Positions 34,601 to 47,820 of a stretch of 64,000 nt of DNA are shown piece after piece. This stretch comes from Hydractinia symbiolongicarpus (taxonomy: Eukaryota > Cnidaria > Hydrozoa > Anthoathecata > Hydractiniidae). The translations under genes and the position numbers were made by a program. The stretch spans positions 5,396,001 to 5,460,000 of the forward strand of contig NC_079880.1 of NCBI RefSeq assembly GCF_029227915.1, in the 5' to 3' direction. Position 1 is the first letter of the stretch, and every line of letters starts with the position of its first letter. A model generated the notes under the pieces. The model did no database searches and was not told the DNA's origin. It saw nothing but the letters and a program-made list of their open reading frames with translations.

Positions 34601-36800
34601 ACCCCGGGTACTTTCTTTGTATACTTTTGACTATGCGGGCCGAGTCCGGGGTTTACGGGAAATGGCGGGTTTTCGTTTGCCGGCGATTAAACCTCTTTTA
34701 TTTAGCGTCTCATCAAAAATGAAAACATTTTTGAAAACTACAAGTCTCAAGCGTTTTAGTGGTGAAAAGATAATTTAAAAAATCGTTGTGGAAATGAGTT
34801 TACTCACAGGGTACTTTCTTTGTATACATTCGACTATACGGGCCAAGCCCGGGATTTACGGGAAATCGCGGGTTTTCGTTTGCCGGCAATTAAACCACTT
34901 TCATTAAGCGTCTCATCAAAAATGAAAACATTTCTGAAAACTACAAGTCTCATGCGTTTTAGTGGTGAAAAAATAATTTAAAAATTCGTTCGGGAAATGA
35001 GTTTACTCCCTTGGTACTTTCCTTGTATACTTTTGACTATACGGGCCGAGTCCGGGATTTACGGGAAATCGCGGCTTTTCGTTTGCCGGCGATTAAACTT
35101 CTTTTATTCAGCGTCTCATCAAAAATGAAAACATTTTTGAAAACTACAAGTCTCATGCGTTTTAGTGGTGAAAAAGTAATTTAAAAATTCGTTAGGGAAA
35201 TGAGTTTACTCACTGGGAACTTTCCTTGTATACTTTTGACTATACGGGCCGAGACCGGGATTTACGGGAAATTGCGGGTTTTCGTTTGCCGGCGATTAAA
35301 CTTCTTTTATTCAGCGTCTCATCAAGAAAGAAAACATTTTTAAAAACTACAAGTCTGATGGGCTTTAGTGGTGAAATAATAATTTAAAAAATCGTTTGGG
35401 AAATGAGTTTACTCCCTGGGTACTTTCTTTGTATACTTTTGACTATACGGGCCGAGTACGGGATTTACGGGAAATCGCAGGTTTTCGTTTGCCGGCGATT
35501 AAACTTCTTTTATTCAGCGTCTCATCAAAAATGAAAACATTTTTGAAAACTACAAGTCTCATGCGTTTTAGTGGTGAAAAGATAATTTAAAAAATCGTTT
35601 TGGCAATGAGTTTACTCACAGGGTACTTTCTTTGTACACATTCGACTATACCGGCCAAGCCCAGGGTTTACGGGAAATGGCGGGTTTTCGTTTGCCGGCG
35701 ATTAAACTTCTTTTATTTAGCGTCTCATCAAAAATGAAAACATTTTTGAAAACTACAAGTCTCAAGCGTTTTAGTGGTGAAAAGATAATTTAAAAAATCG
35801 TTCGGGAAATGAGTTTACTCCCTTGGTACTTTCCTTGTATACTTTTGACTATACGGGCCGAGTCCGGGATTTACGGAAAATCGCGGGTTTTCGTTTGCCG
35901 GCGATTAAACGTCTTTTATTCAGCGTCTCATCAAAAATGAAAACATTTTTAAAAACTACAAGTCTCATGGGCTTTAGTGGTGAAATAATAATTTAAAAAA
36001 TCGTTTGGGAAATGAGTTTACTCCCTGGGTACTTTCTTTGTATACTTTTGACTATACGGGCCGAGTCCGGGATTTACGGGAAATCGCAGGTTTTCGTTTG
36101 CAGGCGATTAAACTTCTTTTATTCAGCGTCTCATCAAAAATGAAAACATTTTTGAAAACTACAAGTCTCATGCGTTTTAGTGGTGAAAAAATAATTTAAA
36201 AATTCGTTAGGGAAATGAGTTTACTCACTGGGAACTTTTCTTGTATACTTTTGACTATACGGGCCGAGACCGGGATTTACGGGAAATTGCGGGTTTTCGT
36301 TTGCCGGCGATTAAACTTCTTTTATTCAGCGTCTCATCAAGAATGAAAACATTTTTAAAAACTACAAGTCTGATGGGCTTTAGTGGTGAAATAATAATTT
36401 AAAAAATCGTTTGGGAAATGAGTTTACTCCCTGGGTACTTTCTTTGTATACTTTTGACTATACGGGCCGAGTACGGGATGTACGGGAAATCGCAGGTTTT
36501 CGTTTGCCGGCGATTAAACTTCTTTTATTCAGCGTCTCATCAAAAATGAAAACATTTTTGAAAACTACAGGTCTTATGCGTTTTAGTGGTGAAAAGATAA
36601 TTTAAAAAATCGTTTTGGAAATGAGTTTACTCACAGGGTACTTTCTTTGTATACATTCGACTATACCGGCCAAGCCCGGGATTTACGGCAAATCGCGGGT
36701 TTTCGTTTGCCGGCGATTAAAGCACTTTCATTAAGCGTCTCATCAAAAATGAAAACATTTCTGAAAACTACAAGTCTCATGCGTTTTAGTGGTGAAAAAA
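31698..36800 (+). repeat. Satellite block 2e, 203-bp monomers with short local repeats
   Basis: Continuous monomers. Class-A types dominate from about 33.7 to 36.6 kb. Local repetition is seen at 1015 bp (35396 to 36411, five monomers, both with GAGTACGGGA). Variants CTCAAGCG and TTTTGGCAATGAG appear here and return at 42-46 kb, indicating longer-range exchange. No gene. Confidence 0.88.
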
Positions 36801-38040
36801 TAATTTAAAAAATCATTCAGGAAATAAGTTTACTCCCTGGGTACTTTCTTTGTATACTTTTGACTATACGGCCGAGTCCGGGATTTACGGGAAATCGCGG
36901 GTTTTCGTTTGCCGGCGATTACACTCCTTTTATTCAGCGTCTCATCAAAAATGAAAACATTTTTGAAAACTACAAGTCTCATGCGTTTTAGTGGTGAAAA
37001 AATAAATTAAAAAATCGTTCGGGAAATGAGTTTACTCCCTGGGTACTATCTTTGTATACTTTTGACTATACGGGCCAAGCCCGGGAATTACGGGAAATCT
37101 CGGGTTTTCGTTTGCCGGCGATTAAACCTCTTTCATTAAGCGTCTCATCAAAAATGAAAACACTTTTAAAAACTGCAAGTCTCATGCGTTTTAGTGGTGA
37201 AAAGATAATTTAAAAAATCGTTTTGGAAATGAGTTTACTCACAGGGTACTTTCTTTGTATACATTCGACTATACCAGCCAAGCCCGGGATTTACGGGAAA
37301 TCGCGGGTTTTCGTTTGCCGGCGATTAAACCACTTTCATTAAGCGTCTCATCAAAAATGAAAACATTTCTGAAAACTACAAGTCTCATGCGTTTTAGTGG
37401 TGAAAAAATAATTTAAAAAATCGTTTGGGGAATAAGTTTACTCCCTGGGTACTTTCTTTGTATACTTTTGACTATACGGCCGAGTCCGGGATTTACGGGA
37501 AATCGCGGGTTTTCGTTTGCCGGCAATTAAACTTCTTTTATTCAGCGTCTCATCAAAAATGTAAACATTTTTAAAAACTACAAGTCTCATGGGCTTTAGT
37601 GGTGAAATAATAAATCAAAAAATCGTTTGGGAAATCAGTTTACTCCCTGGGTACTTTCTTTGTATACTTTTGACTATTCGGGCCGAGTCCGGGATTTACG
37701 GGAAATCGTAGGTTTTCCTTTGCCGGCGATTACACTCCTTTTATTCAGCGTCTCATCAAAAATGAAAACATTTTTGAAAACTACAAGTCTCATGCGTTTT
37801 AGTGGTGAAAAAATAAATTAAAAAATCGTTCGGGAAATGAGTTTACTCCCTGGGTACTATCTTTGTATACTTTTGACTATACGGGCCAAGCCCGGAATTT
37901 ACGGGAAATCTCGGGTTTTCGTTTGCCGGCGATTAAACCTCCTTCATTAAGCGTCTCATCAAAAATGAAAACATTTTTGAAAACTGCAAGTCTCATGCGT
38001 TTTAGTGGTGAAAAAATAAATTAAAAAATCGTTCTGGAAA

Positions 38041-38155
38041 TGAGTTTACTCACAGGGTACTTTCTTTGTATACATTCGACTATACGGGCCAAGCCCGGGA
38101 TTTACGGGAAGTCGTTTTAGTGGTGAAAAGATAATTTAAAAAATCGTTTTGGAAA
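38041..38155 (+). repeat. 88-bp-truncated monomer, copy 1
   Basis: This monomer is 115 bp instead of 203. GGGAAGTCG at 38106-38114 runs directly into TTTTAGTGGTGAAAAG, so the part from CGGGTTTTCG through CTCATGCG is missing. Both break ends carry CG, which suggests slippage or end-joining at a 2-bp microhomology. The same junction occurs at three other places. Confidence 0.9.
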
Positions 38156-38559
38156 TGAGTTTACTCACAGGGTACTTTCTTTGTATACATTCGACTATAC
38201 CAGCCAAGCCCGGGATTTACGGGAAATCGCGGGTTTTCGTTTGCCGGCGATTAAACCACTTTCATTAAGCGTCTCATCAAAAATGAAAACATTTCTGAAA
38301 ACTACAAGTCTCATGCGTTTTAGTGGTGAAAAAATAATTTAAAAAATCGTTCGGGGAATAAGTTTACTCCCTGGGTACTTTCTTTGTATACTTTTGACTA
38401 TACGGCCGAGTCCGGGATTTACGGGAAATCGCGGGTTTTCTTTGCCGGCAATTAAACTTCTTTTATTCAGCGTCTCATCAAAAATGTAAACATTATTAAA
38501 AACTACAAGTCTCATGGGCTTTAGTGGTGAAATAATAAATCAAAAAATCGTTTGGGAAA

Positions 38560-38674
38560 TCAGTTTACTCCCTGGGTACTTTCTTTGTATACATTCGACT
38601 ATACGGGCCAAGCCCGGGATTTACGGGAAGTCGTTTTAGTGGTGAAAAGATAATTTAAAAAATCGTTTTGGAAA
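38560..38674 (+). repeat. 88-bp-truncated monomer, copy 2 (chimeric)
   Basis: Same GTCG/TTTTAG junction at 38630-38633. The left part is unusual: it begins TCAGTTTACTCCCTGGG like type-1 monomers, but after GTATAC it reads ATTCGACTATACGGGCC like type 3. This looks like exchange within the monomer placed upstream of the old deletion junction. Confidence 0.88.
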
Positions 38675-40797
38675 TGAGTTTACTCACAGGGTACTTTCTT
38701 TGTATACATTCGACTATACCGGCCAAGCCCGGGATTTACGGCAAATCGCGGGTTTTCGTTTGCCGGCGATTAAACCACTTTCATTAAGCGTCTCATCAAA
38801 AATGAAAACATTTCTGAAAACTACAAGTCTCATGCGTTTTAGTGGTGAAAAAATAATTTAAAAAATCGTTCGGGAAATAAGTTTACTCCCTGGGTACTTT
38901 CTTTGTATACTTTTGACTATACGGCCAAGTCCGGGATTTACGGGAAATCGCGGGTTTTCGTTTGCCGGCGATTACACTTCTTTTATTCAGCGTCTCATCA
39001 AAAATGAAAATATTTTTGAAAACTACAAGTTTCATGCGTTTTAGTGGTGAAAAAATAAATTAAAAAATCGTTCGGGAAATGAGTTTACTCCCTGGGTACT
39101 ATCTTTGTATACTTTTGACTATACGGGCCAAGCCCGGGAATTACGGGAAATCTCGGGTTTTCGTTTGCCGGCGATTAAACCTCTTTCATTAAGCGTCTCA
39201 TCAAAAATGAAAACACTTTTAAAAACTGCAAGTCTCATGCGTTTTAGTGGTGAAAAGATAATTTAAAAAATCGTTTTGGAAATGAGTTTACTCACAGGGT
39301 ACTTTCTTTGTATACATTCGACTATACCAGCCAAGCCCGGGATTTACGGGAAATCGCGGGTTTTCGTTTGCCGGCGATTAAACCACTTTCATTAAGCGTC
39401 TCATCAAAAATGAAAACATTTCTGAAAACTACAAGTCTCATGCGTTTTAGTGGTGAAAAAATAATTTAAAAAATCGTTCGGGGAATAAGTTTACTCCCTG
39501 GGTACTTTCTTTGTATACTTTTGACTATACGGCCGAGTCCGGGATTTACGGGAAATCGCGGGTTTTCGTTTGCCGGCAATTAAACTTCTTTTATTCAGCG
39601 TCTCATCAAAAATGTAAACATTATTAAAAACTACAAGTCTCATGGGCTTTAGTGGTGAAATAATAAATCAAAAAATCGTTTGGGAAATCAGTTTACTCCC
39701 TGGGTACTTTCTTTGTATACTTTTGACTATTCGGGCCGAGTCCGGGATTTACGGGAAATCGCAGGTTTTCGTTTGCCGGCGATTACACTTCTTTTATTCA
39801 GCGTCTAATCAAAAATGAAAACATTTTTGAAAACTACAAGTCTCATGCGTTTTAGTGGTGAAAAAATAAATTAAAAAATCGTTCGGGAAATGAGTTTACT
39901 CCCTGGGTACTATCTTTGTATACTTTTGACTATACGGGCCAAGCCGGGAATTTACGGGAAATCTCGGGTTTTCGTTTGCCGGCGATTAAACCTCCTTCAT
40001 TAAGCGTCTCATCAAAAATGAAAACATTTTTGAAAACTGCAAGTCTCATGCGTTTTAGTGGTGAAAAAATAAATTAAAAAATCGTTCTGGAAATGAATTT
40101 ACTCACAGGGTACTTTCTTTGTATACATTCGACTATACGGGCCAAGCCCGGGATTTACGGGAAGTCGCGGGTTTTCGTTTGCCGGCGATTAAACCACCTT
40201 CATTAAGCGTCTCATCAAAAATGAAAACATTTTTGAAAACTACAAGTCTCATGCGTTTTAGTGGTGAAAAAATAATTTAAAAAATCGTTCGGGGAATAAG
40301 TTTACTCCCTGGGTACTTTCTTTGTATACTTTTGACTATACGGCCAAGTCCGGGATTTACGGGAAATCGCGGGTTTTCGTTTGCCGGCAATTAAACTTCT
40401 TTTATTCAGCGTCTCATCAAAAATGTAAACATTTTTAAAAACTACAAGTCTCATGGGCTTTAGTGGTGAAATAATAATTCAAAAAATCGTTTGGGAAATC
40501 AGTTTACTCCCTGGGTACTTTCTTTGTATACTTTTGACTATTCGGGCCGAGTCCGGGATTTACGGGAAATCGCAGGTTTTCGTTTGCCGGCGATTACACT
40601 CCTTTTATTCAGCGTCTCATTAAAAATGAAACCTTTTTGAAAACTACAAGTCTCATGCGTTTTAGTGGTGAAAAAATAAATTAAAAAATCGTTCGGAAAA
40701 TGAGTTTACTCCCTGGGTACTATCTTTGTATACTTTTGACTATACGGGCCAAGCCCGGAATTTACGGGAAATCTCGGGTTTTCGTTTGCCGGCGATT

Positions 40798-42620
40798 AAA
40801 CCTCTTTCATTAAGCGTCTCATCAAAAATGAAAACATTTTTGAAAACTGCAAGTCTCATGCGTTTTAGTGGTGAAAAAATAAATTAAAAAATCGTTCTGG
40901 AAATGAGTTTACTCACAGGGTGCTTTCTTTGTATACATTCGACTATACGGGCCAAGCCCGGGATTTACGGGAAGTCGCGGGTTTTCGTTTGCCGGCGATT
41001 AAACCACTTTCATTAAGCGTCTCATCAAAAATGAAAACATTTTTGAAAACTACAAGGCTCATGCGTTTTAGTGGTGAAAAAATAAATTAAAAAATCGTTG
41101 GGGAAATGAGTTTACTCCCTGGGTACTATCTTTGTATACTTTTGACTATACGGGCCAAGCCCGGGATTTACGGGAAATCTCGGGTTTTCGTTTGCCGGCG
41201 ATTAAACCTCTTTCATTAAGCGTCTCATCAAAAATGAAAACATTTTTGAAAACTGCAAGTCTCATGCGTTTTAGTGGTGAAAAAATAAATTAAAAAATCG
41301 TTCTGGAAATGAGTTTACTCACAGGGTACTTTCTTTGTATACATTCGACTATACGGGCCAAGCCCGGGATTTACGGGAAGTCGCGGGTTTTCGTTTGCCG
41401 TCGATTAAACCACTTTCATTAAGCGTCTCATCAAAAATGAAAACATTTTTCAAAACTACAAGTCTCATGCGTTTTAGTGGTGAAAAAAAAATTTAAAAAA
41501 TTGTTCGGGAAATGAGTTTACTCCCTGGGTACTTTCTTTGTATACATTCGACTATACGGGCCAAGCCCGGGATTTACGGGAAATCGCGGGATTTCGTTTG
41601 GCGGCAATTAAACCTCTTTTATTAAGCATCTCATCAAAAATGAAAACATTTTTGAAAAATGCAAGTCTCATACGTTTTAGTGGTAAAAAAATAATTGAAA
41701 AAATCGTTTCGGAAATGAGTTTACTCACAAGGTACTTTCTTTGTATACATTCGACTATACGGGCCAAGCCCGGCATTTACGGGAAATCGCGGGTTTTCGT
41801 TTGCCGGCGATTAAACTTCTTTTATTCAGCGTCTCATCAAAAATGAAAACATTTTTAAAAACTACAAGTCTCGTGGGCTTTAGTGGTAAAATATAAATTT
41901 AAAAAATCGTTTGGGAAATGAGTTTACTCCCGGGGTACTTTCTTTGTATACTTTTGACTATACGGGCCGAGTACAGGATTTACGGGAAATCGCAGGTTTT
42001 CGTTTGCCGGCGATTAAACTTCTTTTATTCAGCGTCTCATCAAAAATGAAAACATTTTTGAAAACTACAAGTCTCATGCGTTTTAGTGGTGAAAAGATAA
42101 TTTAAAAAATCGTTTTGGCAATGAGTTTACTCACAGGGTACTTTCTTTCTACACATTCGACTATACCGGCCAAGCCCAGGGTTTACGGGAAATGGCGGGT
42201 TTTCGTTTGCCGGCGATTAAACTTCTTTTATTTAGCGTCTCATCAAAAATGAAAACATTTTTGAAAACTACAAGTCTCAAGCGTTTTAGTGGTGAAAAGA
42301 TAATTTAAAAAATCGTTCGGGAAATGAGTTTACTCCCTTGGTACTTTCCTTGTATACTTTTGACTATACGGGCCGAGTCCGGGATTTACGGGAAATCGCG
42401 GGTTTTCGTTTGCCGGCGATTAAACTTCTTTTATTCAGCGTCTCATCAAAAATGAAAACATTTTTAAAAACTACAAGTCTCATGGGCTTTAGTGGTGAAA
42501 TAATAATTTAAAAAATCGTTTGGGAAATGAGTTTACTCCCTGGGTACTTTCTTTGTATACTTTTGACTATACGGGCCGAGTCCGGGATTTACGGGAAATC
42601 GCAGGTTTTCGTTTGCCGGC
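40798..42620 (+). repeat. 1.8-kb segment duplicated 3043 bp downstream, copy 1
   Basis: Matches 43841-45663 at a constant offset of 3043 bp (15 monomers less 2 bp). Shared private variants are CTACAAGGCTC, AATCGTTGGGGAAATG, TTTTTCAAAAC or CTTTTCAAAAC, AAAAATTGTTCGGG, GGCGGCAATTAAACC, TCACAAGGTAC, GTGGTAAAATATAAAT, TCCCGGGGTAC and TTTCTTTCTACACATTCG. Confidence 0.83.
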
Positions 42621-43840
42621 GATTACACTTCTTTTATTCAGCGTCTCATCAAAAATGAAAATATTTTTGAAAACTACAAGTTTCATGCGTTTTAGTGGTG
42701 AAAAAATAAATTAAAAAATCGTTCGGGAAATGAGTTTACTCCCTGGGTACTATCTTTGTATACTTTTGACTATACGGGCCAAGCCCAGGAATTACGGGAA
42801 ATCGCGGGTTTTCGTTTGCCGGCGATTAAACCTCTTTCATTAAGCGTCTCATCAAAAATGAAAACACTTTTAAAAACTGCAAGTCTCATGCGTTTTAGTG
42901 GTGAAAAGATAATTTAAAAAATCGTTTTGGAAATGAGTTTACTCACAGGGTACTTTCTTTGTATACATTCGACTATACCAGCCAAGCCCGGGATTTACGG
43001 GAAATCGCGGGTTTTCGTTTGCCGGCAATTAAACCACTTTCATTAAGCGTCTCATCAAAAATGAAAACACTTCTGAAAACTACAAGTCTCATGCGTTTTA
43101 GTGGTGAAAAAATAATTTAAAAAATCGTTCGGGGAATAAGTTTACTCCCTGGGTACTTTCTTTGTATACTTTTGACTATACGGCCGAGTCCGGGATTTAC
43201 GGGAAATCGCGGGTTTTCGTTTGCCGGCAATTAAACTTCTTTTATTCAGCGTCTCATCAAAAATGTAAACATTATTAAAAACTACAAGTCTCATGGGCTT
43301 TAGTGGTGAAATAATAAATCAAAAAATCGTTTGGGAAATCAGTTTACTCCCTGGGTACTTTCTTTGTATACTTTTGACTATTCGGGCCGAGTCCGGGATT
43401 TACGGGAAATCGCAGGTTTTCGTTTGCCGGCGATTACACTTCTTTTATTCAGCGTCTAATCAAAAATGAAAACATTTTTGAAAACTACAAGTCTCATGCG
43501 TTTTAGTGGTGAAAAAATAAATTAAAAAATCGTTCGGGAAATGAGTTTACTCCCTGGGTACTATCTTTGTATACTTTTGACTATACGGGCCAAGCCCGGA
43601 ATTTACGGGAAATCTCGGGTTTTCGTTTGCCGGCGATTAAACCTCCTTCATTAAGCGTCTCATCAAAAATGAAAACATTTTTGAAAACTACAAGTCTCAT
43701 GCGTTTTAGTGGTGAAAAAATAATTTAAAAAATCGTTCGGGGAATAAGTTTACTCCCTGGGTACTTTCTTTGTATACTTTTGACTCTACGGCCAAGTCCG
43801 GGATTTACGGGAAATCGCGGGTTTTCGTTTGCCGGCGATT

Positions 43841-45663
43841 AAACCTCTTTCATTAAGCGTCTCATCAAAAATGAAAACATTTTTGAAAACTGCAAGTCTC
43901 ATGCGTTTTAGTGGTGAAAAAATAAATTAAAAAATCGTTCTGGAAATGAGTTTACTCACAGGGTACTTTCTTTGTATACATTCGACTATACGGGCCAAGC
44001 CCGGGATTTACGGGAAGTCGCGGGTTTTCGTTTGCCGGCGATTAAACCACTTTCATTAAGCGTCTCATCAAAAATGAAAACATTTTTGAAAACTACAAGG
44101 CTCATGTGTTTTAGTGGTGAAAAAATAAATTAAAAAATCGTTGGGGAAATGAGTTTACTCCCTGGGTAATATCTTTGTATACTTTTGACTATACGGGCCA
44201 AGCCCGGGATTTACGGGAAATCTCGGGTTTTCGTTTGCCGGCGATTAAACCTCTTTCATTAAGCGTCTCATCAAAAATGAAAACATTTTTGAAAACTGCA
44301 AGTCTCATGCGTTTTAGTGGTGAAAAAATAAATTAAAAAATCGTTCTGGAAATGAGTTTACTCACAGGGTACTTTCTTTGTATACATTCGACTATACGGG
44401 CCAAGCCCGGGATTTACGGGAAGTCGCGGGTTTTCGTTTGCCGGCGATTAAACCACTTTCATTAAGCGTCTCATCAAAAATGAAAACACTTTTCAAAACT
44501 ACAAGTCTCATGCGTTTTAGTGGTGAAAAAAAAATTTAAAAAATTGTTCGGGAAATGAGTTTACTCCCTGGGTACTTTCTTTGTATACATTCGACTATAC
44601 GGGCCAAGCCCGGGATTTACGGGAAATCGCGGGATTTCGTTTGGCGGCAATTAAACCTCTTTTATTAAGCATCTCATCAAAAATGAAAACATTTTTGAAA
44701 ACTGCAAGTCTCATGCGTTTTAGTGGTAAAAAAATAATTGAAAAAATCGTTTCGGAAATGAGTTTACTCACAAGGTACTTTCTTTGTATACATTCGACTA
44801 TACGGGCCAAGCCCGGCATTTACGGGAAATCGCGGGTTTTCGTTTGCCGGCGATTAAACTTCTTTTATTCAGCGTCTCATCAAAAATGAAAACATTTTTA
44901 AAAACTACAAGTCTCGTGGGCTTTAGTGGTAAAATATAAATTTAAAAAATCGTTTGGGAAATGAGTTTACTCCCGGGGTACTTTCTTTGTATACTTTTGA
45001 CTATACGGGCCGAGTACGGGATTTACGGGAAATCGCAGGTTTTCGTTTGCCGGCGATTAAACTTCTTTTATTCAGCGTCTCATCAAAAATGAAAACATTT
45101 TTGAAAACTACAAGTCTCATGCGTTTTAGTGGTGAAAAGATAATTTAAAAAATCGTTTTGGCAATGAGTTTACTCACAGGGTACTTTCTTTCTACACATT
45201 CGACTATACCGGCCAAGCCCAGGGTTTACGGGAAATGGCGGGTTTTCGTTTGCCGGCGATTAAACTTCTTTTATTTAACGTCTCATCAAAAATGAAAACA
45301 TTTTTGCAAACTACAAGTCTCAAGCGTTTTAGTGGTGAAAAGATAATTTAAAACATCGTTCGGGAAATGAGTTTACTCCCTTGGTACTTTCCTTGTATAC
45401 TTTTGACTATACGGGCCGAGTCCGGGATTTACGGGAAATCGCGGGTTTTCGTTTGCCGGCGATTAAACTTCTTTTATTCAGCGTCTCATCAAAAATGAAA
45501 ACATTTTTAAAAACTACAAGTCTCATGGGCTTTAGTGGTGAAATAATAATTTAAAAAATCGTTTGGGAAATGAGTTTACTCCCTGGGTACTTTCTTTGTA
45601 TACTTTTGACTATACGGGCCGAGTCCGGGATTTACGGGAAATCGCAGGTTTTCGTTTGCCGGC
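43841..45663 (+). repeat. 1.8-kb segment, copy 2
   Basis: Second copy of 40798-42620, with occasional single-base differences (CTCATGTGTTTTAG and GGGTAATATC here; CTCATGCG and GGGTACTATC in copy 1). A third, partial copy with the same markers (TCACAAGGTAC, GTGGTAAAATATAAAT, TCCCGGGGTAC) lies at about 60560-61200, offset 16048 from this one. Confidence 0.83.
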
Positions 45664-45765
45664 GATTAAACTTCTTTTATTCAGCGTCTCATCAAGAATG
45701 AAAACATTTTTAAAAACTACAAGTCTTATGGGCTTTTGTGGTGAAATAATAATTTAAAAAATCGT

Positions 45766-47820
45766 TTGGGAAATGAGTTTACTCCCTGGGTACTTTCTTT
45801 GTATACTTTTGACTATACGGGCCGAGTACGGGATTTACGGGAAATCGCAGGTTTTCGTTTGCCGGCGATTAAACTTCTTTTATTCAGCGTCTCATCAAAA
45901 ATGAAAACATTTTTGAAAACTACAGGTCTTATGCGTTTTAGTGGTGAAAAGATAATTTAAAAAATCGTTTTGGAAATGAGTTTACTCACAGGGTACTTTC
46001 TTTGTATACATTCGACTATACCGGCCAAGCCCGGGATTTACGGCAAATCGCGGGTTTTCGTTTGCCGGCGATTAAACCACTTTCATTAAGCGTCTCATCA
46101 AAAATGAAAACATTTCTGAAAACTACAAGTCTCATGCGTTTTAGTGGTGAAAAAATAATTTAAAAAATCGTTCGGGAAATAAGTTTACTCCCTGGGTACT
46201 TTCTTTGTATACTTTTGACTATACGGCCGAGTCCGGGATTTACGGGAAATCGCGGGTTTTCGTTTGCCGGCGATTACACTCCTTTTATTCAGCGTCTCAT
46301 CAAAAATGAAAACATTTTTGAAAACTACAAGTCTCATGCGTTTTAGTGGTGAAAAAATAAATTAAAAAATCGTTCGGGAAATGAGTTTACTCCCTGGGTA
46401 CTATCTTTGTATACTTTTGACTATACGGGCCAAGCCCGGGAATTACGGGAAATCTCGGGTTTTCGTTTGCCGGCGATTAAACCTCTTTCATTAAGCGTCT
46501 CATCAAAAATGAAAACACTTTTAAAAAATGCAAGTCTCATGCGTTTTAGTGGTGAAAAGATAATCTAAAAAATCGTTTTGGAAATGAGTTTACTCACAGG
46601 GTACTTTCTTTGTATACATTCGACTATACCAGCCAAGCCCGGGATTTACGGGAAATCGCGGGTTTTCGTTTGCCGGCGATTAAACTTCTTTTATTTAGCG
46701 TCTCATCAAAAATGAAAACATTTTTGAAAACTAGAAGTCTCAAGCGTTTTAGTGGTGAAAAGATAATTTAAAAAATCGTTCGGGAAATGAGTTTACTCCC
46801 TTGGTACTTTCCTTGTATACTTTTGACTATACGGGCCGAGTCCGGGATTTACGGGAAATCGCGGGTTTTCGTTTGCCGGCGATTAAACTTCTTTTATTCA
46901 GCGTCTCATCAAAAATGAAAACATTTTTAAAAACTACAAGTCTCATGGGCTTTAGTGGTGAAATAATAATTTAAAAAATCGTTTGGGAAATGAGTTTACT
47001 CCCTGGGTACTTTCTTTGTATACTTTTGACTATACGGGCCGAGTCCAGGATTTACGGGAAATCGCAGGTTTTCGTTTGCCGGCGATTAAACTTCTTTTAT
47101 TCAGCGTCTCATCAAAAATGAAAACATTTTTGAAAACTACAGGTCTTATGCGTTTTAGTGGTGAAAAGATAATTTAAAAAATCGTTTTGGAAATGAGTTT
47201 ACTCACAGGGTACTTTCTTTGTATACATTCGACTATACCGGCCAAGCCCGGGATTTACGGCAAATCGCGGGTTTTCGTTTGCCTGCGATTAAACCACTTT
47301 CATTAAGCGTCTCATCAAAAATGAAAACATTTCTGAAAACTACAAGTCTCATGCGTTTTAGTGGTGAAAAAATAATTTAAAAAATCGTTCGGGAAATAAG
47401 TTTACTCCCTGGGTACTTTCTTTGTATACTTTTGACTATACGGCCGAGTCCGGGATTTACGGGAAATCGCGGGTTTTCGTTTGCCGGCGATTACACTCCT
47501 TTTATTCAGCGTCTCATCAAAAATGAAAACATTTTTGAAAACTACAAGTCTCATGCGTTTTAGTGGTGAAAAAATAAATTAAAAAATCGTTCGGGAAATG
47601 AGTTTACTCCCTGGGTACTATCTTTGTATACTTTTGACTATACGGGCCAAGCCCGGGAATTACGGGAAATCTCGGGTTTTCGTTTGCCGGCGATTAAACC
47701 TCTTTCATTAAGCGTCTCATCAAAAATGAAAACACTTTTAAAAAATGCAAGTCTCATGCGTTTTAGTGGTGAAAAGATAATCTAAAAAATCGTTTTGGAA
47801 ATGAGTATACTCACAGGGTA
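45766..47820 (+). repeat. 1217-bp six-monomer repeat
   Basis: From 45766 the order of monomers repeats at 46983 with an offset of 1217 bp; TTTACGGCAAATCG is at 46037 and 47254, and AATGCAAGTCTC with GATAATCTAAAAAATC occurs in both. Upstream the same segments are related at 1420 bp (CTCAAGCG at 45318 and 46738), one monomer more, so one monomer was lost or gained between the copies. Confidence 0.78.

Noticed and set aside
34826-34850. RNA polymerase III B box or tRNA-derived SINE origin
   Set aside because: Class-B CATTCGACTAT shares only TTCGA with the B-box consensus and lacks the flanking GG and CC; no A box at a proper distance and no cloverleaf.
35340-35370. Hammerhead-ribozyme core in the satellite
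   Set aside because: CTGATGG occurs in a few monomers (for example near 35355), but the required CTGATGA with a downstream GAAA core and flanking stems is not present.
35396-35590. Recurring + strand open frames of about 64 codons (also 73-132 codons elsewhere)
   Set aside because: They are the satellite read in frame. Many start at TTG rather than ATG, end at the same TAATTTAA inside the monomer, and are broken in most monomers. 203 is not divisible by 3, so successive monomers change frame. No domain, signal peptide or codon bias supports a gene.
38075-38095. CENP-B box
   Set aside because: Class-B monomers contain TTCG, six bases, then CGGG (ATTCGACTATACGGGCC). The CENP-B core needs seven bases between these with an A at a fixed place, so this is one base short. 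I saw no other match in the monomer.
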